From RGIG995 sp045603745 (lineage in GTDB: Bacteria; Bacillota; Clostridia; Oscillospirales; UBA644): 13,092 nt of DNA. Position 1 is the first letter of the stretch. Each line of letters opens with the position of its first letter. The notes below the pieces were generated by a model. The model ran no database searches. It saw only the letters and a list, made by a program, of their open reading frames with translations, and had not been told where the DNA came from. The stretch covers positions 1-13,092 of the forward strand of contig JAZUMQ010000044.1 in assembly GCA_045603745.1 (NCBI GenBank), read 5' to 3'. A program made the translations under genes and the position numbers. Of this stretch, positions 7,730-13,092 are shown piece after piece.

Positions 7730-8527
7730 TTATTCAGAGACGGTCTGCTCTGCTTTTGGGGAGGCTAATTTTTCCTGCAGGGTGGAAAGAGCCTTGCTGA
7801 CGGCGGTGCCGATGACCAAACAAACGGCGGCTTCGATGACCGCGTTGAGGGTAACCAAAAGCACCACGATACCCCATGCGTTGGATTGACCGGTAAATTC
7901 CAGAACCCGAGGATTGTTGCCGAAAATCAAAACCAATGCCGAGACGAAGAACACTGTATTCAGCACGGCGGCGGAGCAAGCAGCCAGAACCGAGGGTGCA
8001 CCTTTGGGGTCAAGAGATGCGATAAAGTGATACAAAAGTCCGATCAAAATCGCTGCCACCGCCCCGATGAGATAATTCCAGGGAGACGTACCGTTGTTAT
8101 TGAACAAAACCGCCAGAGCAAGTCCCACGAAAGCGCAGGAAAAGATCGCTGCCACGGTGGGGAAGTGTTTGCCTTTGACTTTGGAAAGGCCTTTGTACAA
8201 AAATCCCACGCACACACCCATCAAAATCCGGGTGATGACGGTCATCACGAAGGTGCCCAAGGGGGAGATGTCCAAAAGCAACACGCCCAATGCGTCCATA
8301 CCGAAACATTGATAAAAACTGGTCAGTCCGAACACGCCCCCCAAAATTCCCCCGGCAACGGGACCTAAAAGGATCGCGCCGATGGCAACGGGAACGGGAA
8401 GCAGAGTCACGCTGGTGACGCCCAATTTCAGATAACCGATGGGGGTGAACGCCATGAGCAACTCAATAGCAATTAAAATCGCCAGCAGGGTCAGGCGAAT
8501 CAGCCGATTTGTGTTTTTCTTTTTCAT
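7730..8527 (-). CDS. ECF transporter S component (substrate-binding membrane subunit)
   Basis: This 265-residue hydrophobic protein has about six or seven membrane helices and the hallmarks of ECF S components. A basic N-terminus (MKKKNTNRLIRLTLLAILIA) is followed by FTPIGYLKLGVTSVTLLPVPVAIGA, then a GPVAGGILGGVFGLTSF segment. S components pick the vitamin or metal substrate and share a separately encoded energizing module (EcfA/A'/T), which is not in this window. The pattern resembles the PF12822 group, which includes pantothenate and folate transporters, but I cannot assign a substrate. It lies 15 nt after the ThyX-like gene, with an AGGAG ribosome site, and is the last gene of its operon. 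A hydrophilic C-terminal tail of about 20 residues is present. Confidence 0.82.
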   Translation of the reverse strand: MKKKNTNRLIRLTLLAILIAIELLMAFTPIGYLKLGVTSVTLLPVPVAIGAILLGPVAGGILGGVFGLTSFYQCFGMDALGVLLLDISPLGTFVMTVITRILMGVCVGFLYKGLSKVKGKHFPTVAAIFSCAFVGLALAVLFNNNGTSPWNYLIGAVAAILIGLLYHFIASLDPKGAPSVLAACSAAVLNTVFFVSALVLIFGNNPRVLEFTGQSNAWGIVVLLVTLNAVIEAAVCLVIGTAVSKALSTLQEKLASPKAEQTVSE

Positions 8528-8542
8528 AATATATCTCCTAAC

Positions 8543-9172
8543 TCAATCTTCGTCTTTGATGACGATTAATTCCTTTGCATAGGGAAGTTTCAGTACGAAT
8601 TCGTCGCAAAACGTATGCCATTCGTCCAATTTGTGGTTTTTCCGGGCATGGTACATATTCACCAGATTTTCGTAATTCATGGTGACGGTGCGGGTCTGGT
8701 TGTAGGATTCCGGCAAGATCTGAATCAGATCGTACCACAGAGCCTTGTCTTTGGTCTCCATATATTCCAAACGCACCGATTCCAGATAATCCACGATAAT
8801 ATCAAAAAATTTGGCGGAAGGCTCGGTCAGATGATCCACCGAAAAATCGTCCACGGTAATGGGCTTGGAGTGGATCTTGTGCATGGTGGACGTGGAGTTA
8901 GCAACGGTTCCCACCTTATAAGTATCAAATTCTTTCCACCAATAAAGCGGGGCGGTAATATCCACGGAAACGAAGATCTGCCGGATAAATTTCCGGTGAT
9001 CGCTTCCCGCCTTTGCCAGACGGCACGCCAAATTCAAATCCGCGTCACCCAAAATAAATTCACCGTCGTCGTTGTAAAAACTGTCCGACTTATCCCAACT
9101 GGACAGAGGATTCCGCGCCCCCCGAATGGCGTTTTCCAAATTCATGACCGAAACATGATGAAACTGAATCAT
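8543..9172 (-). CDS. ThyX-fold protein with altered signature motif (FAD-dependent thymidylate synthase-like)
   Basis: This 209-residue protein resembles the ThyX superfamily. It has an N-terminal VSVMNLENAIRGARNP segment, a central ITAPLYWWKEFDTYKVGTVA stretch (72-91) followed by NSTSTMHKI, and a C-terminal ILPESYNQT ... MNYENLVNMYHAR ... LDEWHTF pattern like the ThyX helix that closes the nucleotide site. Classical ThyX carries RHRxxSxNxxSxRY; here the equivalent stretch reads YKVGTVANSTSTMH, so the arginines and histidine expected to bind FAD and dUMP are replaced. I recall close relatives in Clostridia and their phages, but real thymidylate synthase activity is unproven. An AAGGAAGG ribosome site sits 9 nt before the ATG, inside the tail of the methyltransferase gene; the two reading frames overlap by 83 nt. 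Confidence 0.6.
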   Translation of the reverse strand: MIQFHHVSVMNLENAIRGARNPLSSWDKSDSFYNDDGEFILGDADLNLACRLAKAGSDHRKFIRQIFVSVDITAPLYWWKEFDTYKVGTVANSTSTMHKIHSKPITVDDFSVDHLTEPSAKFFDIIVDYLESVRLEYMETKDKALWYDLIQILPESYNQTRTVTMNYENLVNMYHARKNHKLDEWHTFCDEFVLKLPYAKELIVIKDED

Positions 9173-10040
9173 CGCTCAATACCTTCCTTCGTATTTCTTT
9201 TGGATTGTAATTCGTCAGGAGCACTTCTGTAACCGAATTTCGATTTTTCTCTTTTGCTCCAACATAATAAAAATGATCTTTCAACGTTTGAAAACACCCA
9301 CCCCAAACGGTATCAATATATTCATTATTTCGATATTGGTTGCTTTTCCACGAGGATACCATAAATGGTGTTTTTACCTCTTCTAATTTCTTACGTAATA
9401 AATGTTCAGAATTTTCGTCCCAACAATCGTAATAATCTACATGACGACCAATGTATGGGGGGTCACAATAAATAAAAGAATTCGATGGGACTTGGGGGAT
9501 CAATTCTTCAAAAGATCGACACAAAAAAGTCCAATCATTCTCTTTTAGGAGAAGTTCTATCCGAGCAACCTGATTTACAATTTTTGTAATATACGCCTTT
9601 GCAAATCGCTGCGGTTTGTGTCCATATGGAACATTAAACTCATGTTTTTTGTTAAACCGCATCATTCCGTTAAAACAAGATCGGTTCAAAAACAGAAAGT
9701 CTAAAGGATCGTGATCCCGATTAAATCTTTCTCGGACAAAGTAGTAATGTTCCTCATTCTTTTTAGAAAGTATTTCCCCTTCTTTTTCTAAGAACATGCG
9801 AACTTCAGAAGATGTAATTGTTCCGTCTTTAATTGCATTATAAAATGTAATTATATGAGGATTTTTATCCGCAAATACAGCATTTTTTCCTGCCACATTA
9901 AATCCAACTACGCCTGACCCCATAAAGGGCTCAACCCAAAAGGAATCCGAAAAAAGTTCAACATTTCCCCGAATTATCGGGACTAATTTGGTTTTTATAC
10001 CTTGGATTTTAAGCGGTGGAACAAAAACCTTATCTGTCAT
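9090..10040 (-). CDS. M.EcoRV-like N6-adenine DNA methyltransferase (predicted GATATC)
   Basis: This 316-residue alpha-class adenine methyltransferase should protect host DNA from the adjacent restriction enzyme. It has the AdoMet motif EPFMGSG (37-43) before the catalytic DPPY (193-196), with the Dam-like target-recognition region between them (FLNRSCFNGM at 117-126, then FNVPYG). The N-terminus DKVFVPP then QGIKTKLVP, and the DPPYIGRHVDY and HFYYVGAKEKNR segments, match M.EcoRV as I recall it (298 residues). After LLTNY (274-278) similarity ends and about 38 residues follow; most of this tail is an out-of-frame reading of the start of the ThyX-like gene, so the native stop seems lost. The ATG overlaps the restriction gene stop by 4 nt (ATGA), behind AAAGGGA. 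Base composition is visibly AT-richer than the host genes. Confidence 0.93.
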   Translation of the reverse strand: MTDKVFVPPLKIQGIKTKLVPIIRGNVELFSDSFWVEPFMGSGVVGFNVAGKNAVFADKNPHIITFYNAIKDGTITSSEVRMFLEKEGEILSKKNEEHYYFVRERFNRDHDPLDFLFLNRSCFNGMMRFNKKHEFNVPYGHKPQRFAKAYITKIVNQVARIELLLKENDWTFLCRSFEELIPQVPSNSFIYCDPPYIGRHVDYYDCWDENSEHLLRKKLEEVKTPFMVSSWKSNQYRNNEYIDTVWGGCFQTLKDHFYYVGAKEKNRNSVTEVLLTNYNPKEIRRKVLSDDSVSSCFGHEFGKRHSGGAESSVQLG

Positions 10041-10885
10041 TTTTTTCCCTTTCTTTTTGAGGCTCTAGGAGTATTTAAACCTTTACAGAGCCCCCTGTAT
10101 TCAAGCAATTCTTCAAAGGTTGACAATTTTTTGTATGTTCCATCAGGCTTTGCTATTTCAAGTTTCCCATAATTTACCCAGTAGTCATCAAACAATTTCT
10201 CTCCAGCCTTGGAAAAAACACCATTTCCTGACAGTATATCTTCAATTTTGTTAATACTTCCTATATTTGCCGTATTTCCACTTCCGCTTTTATCACTGGC
10301 GATGCGCCACTTTTCTTCTGCAAAAAAAACAAAATCCCGAATCACAGATGGGATATTGTTGACCTCGTCAACCGAATAAGTCCGAAGCTCTTCATCCCAT
10401 CTTAAGGAAACCCTTGAATAAATAATTCCTAAACAAAAGTGCCCGCTATACTCGCCGTAGGGATATTGAATATTCTTTGTGCTAGCTCGATCTGAAAAAT
10501 ATGCTCCATGAGACCCCAAAGTAAACCCATGGCAAAACTCGGGGCACTCCTCATCACGAATAGTAGTTTTCAAATCTACAGCAAATTTAACAGAAGCATC
10601 ACCCTTTTTGATAAATGTCAAATCTGGATACCAGTTTTGACAAGATGCTAATTCAATCTCATATCCAATGCTCTCTGCGAAGGAAAGAAAGTGAGGGAAC
10701 AAGTGCAATTCCAATATTTTTGAAACGACTTTTGTATCCGGGGAAATCGTGTGAATTGTTTTAAAAATATCAATAAATCCTCGTACCGTCCATTCTCCAT
10801 CTTGCGAAATTAATGACCCTAAGGTCCCTGCAAATCTTTTTAACTCAGATAAAAAAGTCTTCTTTTCAACATCGTTGCACATGCG
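9195..10885 (-). other. AT-rich acquired restriction-modification cassette
   Basis: The stretch is markedly AT-richer than the flanking ychF, flavin-reductase-like, ThyX-like and ECF genes, and the change falls at the outer ends of the two restriction-modification genes. No integrase, terminal repeat or clear target duplication is visible at either edge, so the mode of insertion is unknown. Edges are approximate: the left one lies where methyltransferase similarity ends and host ribosome-site sequence begins. Confidence 0.65.
10037..10882 (-). CDS. EcoRV-family type II restriction endonuclease (predicted GATATC)
   Basis: This 281-residue protein matches EcoRV (245 residues) closely from memory. 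Catalytic residues keep the EcoRV spacing: Glu58 (EcoRV Glu45), Asp87 in WYPD (Asp74), Asp103 and Lys105 in VDLK (Asp90, Lys92). SPDTKV at 47-52 matches the SDTKV segment, QN at 82-83 matches the Q-loop, and the recognition loop GSGNTAN at 200-206 matches GSGNTTN (182-188), whose residues read GATATC from the major groove. STKNIQYP, YSRV and DDYWVNY also match. Extra length lies in about 13 N-terminal residues and a basic C-terminal tail. EcoRV makes a blunt cut at the centre of its site. The start follows AGAGGGA, 13 nt after the flavin-reductase-like stop. It precedes its methyltransferase in the same transcript. Confidence 0.94.
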   Translation of the reverse strand: MCNDVEKKTFLSELKRFAGTLGSLISQDGEWTVRGFIDIFKTIHTISPDTKVVSKILELHLFPHFLSFAESIGYEIELASCQNWYPDLTFIKKGDASVKFAVDLKTTIRDEECPEFCHGFTLGSHGAYFSDRASTKNIQYPYGEYSGHFCLGIIYSRVSLRWDEELRTYSVDEVNNIPSVIRDFVFFAEEKWRIASDKSGSGNTANIGSINKIEDILSGNGVFSKAGEKLFDDYWVNYGKLEIAKPDGTYKKLSTFEELLEYRGLCKGLNTPRASKRKGKK

Positions 10886-10895
10886 CCATTCCCTC

Positions 10896-11546
10896 TCACT
10901 TGTAGTTTTTTAATTTTTTCTTCTTTTTCGTTGAAAACCCGAACAATCCGAGTTTTTTGCCCAAGGTATAATAAGCGCCGTGGGCGTAGGCGATCAGTCC
11001 CGCCTTTTCCATGCAGAGCCGTCCTTCGGTGTTGAATAACGCTTCGTCCACGTCCACCGACACAATCTCCGCCAGAAACATATCGTGGCTTCCCAGAGGG
11101 ATCACCTGTTTCACCTTGCATTCCAGGGACAAGGGCGCTTCTTTCAGCAAAGGTGCCGAAACTTCGTTGGCAGGAATGGGGGTCAGGTTGCAAGCGGCGA
11201 TTTTATCCAGATCCCGCCCGGATTTCATGCCGCAAAGATCCAACTCTTTTACCAGCGTAGACGGGGGAAGATTGATTACAAATTCCCCGGTTTTCTTGAT
11301 GATTTCATAGGAATACCGTTCCGGACGCAGGGAAATATAGGTCAACGGCGGGTGGGTACAGACGATCCCCGTCCACGCCACCGTCACAACGTCGGTCACC
11401 GTTCCGTCGGCGCAGGTTACCAAAACTGCCGGAACGGGAGAAAGTTGTACCGACCCTTTCATGGCACGCTTTTTCCCGGTCAGTTGTTTGGTAGGAGCAC
11501 CGGATTGCGGCTTTTTGGGAGCCGTCCCCTTCGGGAACTCAGACAT
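10896..11546 (-). CDS. Flavin reductase-like domain protein (flavoredoxin-type)
   Basis: This 216-residue FMN-binding split-barrel protein is probably a cytosolic flavin-dependent electron carrier or reductase of unknown partner. Supporting segments are LSPVPAVLVTCAD near 35-47, VAWTGIVCTHPP near 56-67, SLRPERYSYEII near 72-83, TGEFVINLP near 86-94, and CGMKSGRDLDK near 105-115. The end carries YYTLGKKLGLFGFS and a lysine-rich tail, as in clostridial homologues. The listed start overlaps the ychF stop by 8 nt but has no clear ribosome site, so it would depend on coupling. The first 28 residues are rich in Pro, Lys and Gly and outside the domain. An internal ATG at 11462 (MKGSVQL) is a real alternative. 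Confidence 0.85.
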   Translation of the reverse strand: MSEFPKGTAPKKPQSGAPTKQLTGKKRAMKGSVQLSPVPAVLVTCADGTVTDVVTVAWTGIVCTHPPLTYISLRPERYSYEIIKKTGEFVINLPPSTLVKELDLCGMKSGRDLDKIAACNLTPIPANEVSAPLLKEAPLSLECKVKQVIPLGSHDMFLAEIVSVDVDEALFNTEGRLCMEKAGLIAYAHGAYYTLGKKLGLFGFSTKKKKKLKNYK

Positions 11547-12624
11547 TGAACCGGAACAACACGACGTCCCCGTCGTTCATCACGTATTCTTTTCCTTCGG
11601 AACGAACCAAACCCTTTTCTTTGGCGGCGGTATAGGTTCCGCAAGCGGTCAGATCGGCAAAGGAAACCACTTCTGCGCGAATAAATCCACGCTCAAAATC
11701 GGAGTGGATCTTCCCGGCGGCTTGGGGCGCTTTCGTCCCCTGTTTGATGGTCCAAGCCCGGACTTCCTGAGGTCCTGCGGTGAGATAACTGATCAACCCC
11801 AAAAGGGCGTAAGATTTTTTGATCAACCGGGCAAGACCGCTTTCAGTCAACCCCATATCTTCCAAGAACATGGTCTTTTCTTCGTCTTCCAATTCGGAAA
11901 TTTCCTCTTCCATGCGGGCACAGATGGGCAACGTCTCCGAATGTTCGCTCTTGGCAAAGGCTTCCACCGCCAAATATTGGGGGGAAGTCAAATCAAAGGC
12001 GGAATCCGCCATATTGGCAACGTAGATTACCGGTTTCATGGTCAAAAGATTGGCAGAAGAAACCACCGCCGCTTCATCGTCGGTCAATTCCATGGTACGA
12101 GCGCAGGCGCCGGACTCCAAGACGCCCTTGACCCGCCGGAACAATTCCACTTCCACCAGCATTTTCTTGTTGCCCTTGGCTTCTTTTTCGGCGCGCAAGA
12201 TTCGCTTGTCCACCGCTTCCATATCGGCAAAAATCAGTTCCATGTTGATGGTTTCAATATCCCGCAAAGGATCGACAGAACCGTCGACGTGAACGATATT
12301 TCCATCTTCAAAGCAACGAACTACGTGCAGGATCGCGTCCACTTCCCGAATATGGGACAAAAACTTGTTTCCCAATCCTTCCCCTTTGCTTGCCCCTTTT
12401 ACCAAACCCGCAATATCCACAAATTCAATGATGGCAGGGGTGTATTTATCCGGATTGTACATTTCCGCCAAAACGTCGAGACGTTCGTCCGGAACCGCCA
12501 CCACGCCCACGTTGGGTTCGATGGTGCAGAAGGGATAGTTTGCCGCCTCCGCCTTGGTGTTGGTAATGGCATTAAAAAGAGTAGACTTTCCCACGTTAGG
12601 AAGTCCCACGATACCGAGCTTCAT
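11539..12624 (-). CDS. ychF: Redox-regulated ATPase/Obg-like GTPase YchF (OLA1 family)
   Basis: This conserved, ribosome-associated P-loop NTPase of the Obg-HflX superfamily prefers ATP in characterised members. The 361-residue length is standard. It has the P-loop GLPNVGKST (7-15), the G3 motif DIAGLVKGA (70-78), and NMAD (204-207) in place of the NKxD that specifies guanine. A coiled segment follows, then the C-terminal TGS domain (about 278-361, including SDFERGFIRAEV). The start at 12624 fits the family N-terminus MKLGIVG and an AAAGGA site 9-10 nt upstream; an in-frame ATG at 12711 would add 29 residues encoded by a hairpin-containing leader and is rejected. It leads the operon and has an apparent leader of about 155 nt. 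Confidence 0.97.
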   Translation of the reverse strand: MKLGIVGLPNVGKSTLFNAITNTKAEAANYPFCTIEPNVGVVAVPDERLDVLAEMYNPDKYTPAIIEFVDIAGLVKGASKGEGLGNKFLSHIREVDAILHVVRCFEDGNIVHVDGSVDPLRDIETINMELIFADMEAVDKRILRAEKEAKGNKKMLVEVELFRRVKGVLESGACARTMELTDDEAAVVSSANLLTMKPVIYVANMADSAFDLTSPQYLAVEAFAKSEHSETLPICARMEEEISELEDEEKTMFLEDMGLTESGLARLIKKSYALLGLISYLTAGPQEVRAWTIKQGTKAPQAAGKIHSDFERGFIRAEVVSFADLTACGTYTAAKEKGLVRSEGKEYVMNDGDVVLFRFNV

Positions 12625-12669
12625 AATAAAAGTCCTTTCAAGACGTAATGTTACATTGGATACGAATGC

Positions 12670-12695
12670 TCTTTCTTTTCGGGAGAAAAGAAAGA
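12670..12695. repeat. Perfect 11-bp palindrome in the ychF leader
   Basis: TCTTTCTTTTC (12670-12680) and GAAAAGAAAGA (12685-12695) are perfect inverted repeats around a GGGA loop, 46-71 nt upstream of the ychF start and inside the predicted leader. The structure has no following T-run in the reading direction. It may be a leader hairpin or one copy of an interspersed palindromic repeat; only the palindrome is directly seen. Confidence 0.6.
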
Positions 12696-12786
12696 ACCAA
12701 AGAAAAGCCATGTTCGGCAGAATCCTTCCACCGAAAATCGATATAGTATGTTTCTAAAAATGATGGGTGTACACTATAACATTATA

Positions 12787-12815
12787 ATTATAGCACATTG
12801 CATCGATTTTCGCAA
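12787..12815 (-). promoter_or_regulatory. Sigma-A promoter for the ychF operon
   Basis: On the minus strand a -35 box TTGCGA (12810-12815) is followed after 17 bp by a perfect -10 box TATAAT (12787-12792). It has the same design as the ruvC promoter. Just downstream, near the predicted start of transcription, is the 8-bp palindrome GTGTACAC (12767-12774). No further promoter is evident before the restriction gene, so this is the likely source of transcript for the whole operon. Confidence 0.78.
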
Positions 12816-12903
12816 GGGGGAGAATGAAAACTTTTCCTAAATAATGTGAATTTGTCAATGATGTGAGACTGAAGTTTGAAAAAAAATCATGAGATCTTCA
12901 TTC

Positions 12904-12958
12904 AAAGGGTTGCTTCCGGAGGGAGGGGCGTAGTCCCGAGTGACGGAAGCTACCCTTT
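12904..12958. repeat. 55-bp hairpin element in the intergenic region
   Basis: AAAGGGT-T-GCTTCCG (12904-12918) pairs with CGGAAGC-T-ACCCTTT (12944-12958): 14 of 15 positions pair, with one central T-T mismatch and a 25-nt GC-rich loop. It lies just after the transposase tail (minus-strand sense). An eight-T run appears 17 nt further on (12879-12886), too far for a classical terminator. It could be an interspersed palindromic repeat, the end of the insertion element, or a weak terminator. The rest of the 12625-12966 gap, apart from this element, the promoter and the leader palindrome, shows nothing recognisable. Confidence 0.6.
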
Positions 12959-12966
12959 TGTGCGAA

Positions 12967-13092
12967 TCAGAGCGGGATTTCTTCCAATTCTTTTCGCTTT
13001 TCCATGGGCGTTTTCCAATTCAAAACGGTCATCGGAATTCGGTTGGACCGGTACAAATAACGCTTCATTTGCTCCTGTAAATCCTCGTACGA
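12967..13092 (-). CDS. C-terminal tail of a probable DDE/integrase-core transposase (partial, runs off window)
   Basis: Reading leftwards from the right edge, 41 residues stay open before a TGA at 12967-12969. The sequence includes DLQEQMKRYLYRSNRIPMTV then LNWKTPMEKRKELEE. The pattern of a helix with basic residues, then N-x-I-P, then L-x-W-K-(T/S)-P-x-E, is typical of the extreme C-terminus of integrase-core (IS3/IS481-like) transposases. Too little is present to name the family or judge whether the gene is intact. If correct, it marks an insertion element bordering the ychF operon on its upstream side. Confidence 0.55.
   Translation of the reverse strand, partial: SYEDLQEQMKRYLYRSNRIPMTVLNWKTPMEKRKELEEIPL

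Noticed and set aside
11461..12648. Long plus-strand open frame of 395 codons opposite ychF.
   Set aside because: It is the antisense shadow of ychF, Phe/His/Gly-rich without a recognisable domain, and the ychF frame has full family motifs.
12625..12711. Upstream in-frame extension of ychF starting at 12711.
   Set aside because: It would translate the leader hairpin into a hydrophobic, Arg/Lys-mixed stretch not found in YchF; the 12624 ATG has its own ribosome site and the family N-terminus.
1..13092. Searched for CRISPR arrays, tRNA or rRNA genes and riboswitches.
   Set aside because: No regularly spaced repeats, no cloverleaf-like or rRNA segments, and no recognisable riboswitch core were seen; the intergenic gaps are too short for most of these.

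Overview
The window looks like a chromosomal segment of an anaerobic, moderate-GC Firmicute of class Clostridia. The evidence is a MetF-type reductase next to a short MetH without a reactivation domain, a ruvC-ruvA-ruvB operon (Bacilli such as B. subtilis use RecU instead of RuvC), an ECF vitamin-transporter S component, strong AGGAG-type ribosome sites, and sigma-A promoters with perfect TATAAT boxes. Genus cannot be read from the sequence.

Layout. Positions 2-2642 (+ strand) hold the 3' end of metF followed by metH: folate-linked methyl transfer to homocysteine. They end in a duplicated small hairpin and a strong two-way terminator (2728-2762). Everything to the right is on the minus strand. 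The group nearest the terminator reads, in transcription order, ruvC, ruvA, ruvB (Holliday-junction processing), a DUF1624-type membrane acyltransferase, a DUF554 membrane protein and a threonine-aldolase-like PLP enzyme. It starts from a clear promoter at 7640-7668. A second minus-strand group starts from a promoter at 12787-12815 and reads ychF, a flavin-reductase-family protein, a type II restriction-modification pair, a ThyX-fold protein and an ECF S component. It ends at a strong hairpin terminator (7682-7721). The right edge holds a noncoding stretch with two palindromes and the C-terminal tail of a probable transposase.

The main accessory element is the restriction-modification pair at about 9195-10885. 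Both proteins align from memory along most of their length with EcoRV and its methyltransferase M.EcoRV. The catalytic residues and spacing, and the GSGNT-type recognition loop, are kept, so the predicted target is GATATC. The genes are visibly more AT-rich than their neighbours. They sit in a ready-made host operon, with the restriction gene first, no controller gene, and a methyltransferase tail that runs 83 nt into the next host gene. This looks like a recent acquisition that uses the ychF-operon promoter. I see no wholly new system; the interest is in the organisation and junctions of this EcoRV-type cassette and in the motif-divergent ThyX-like protein beside it.
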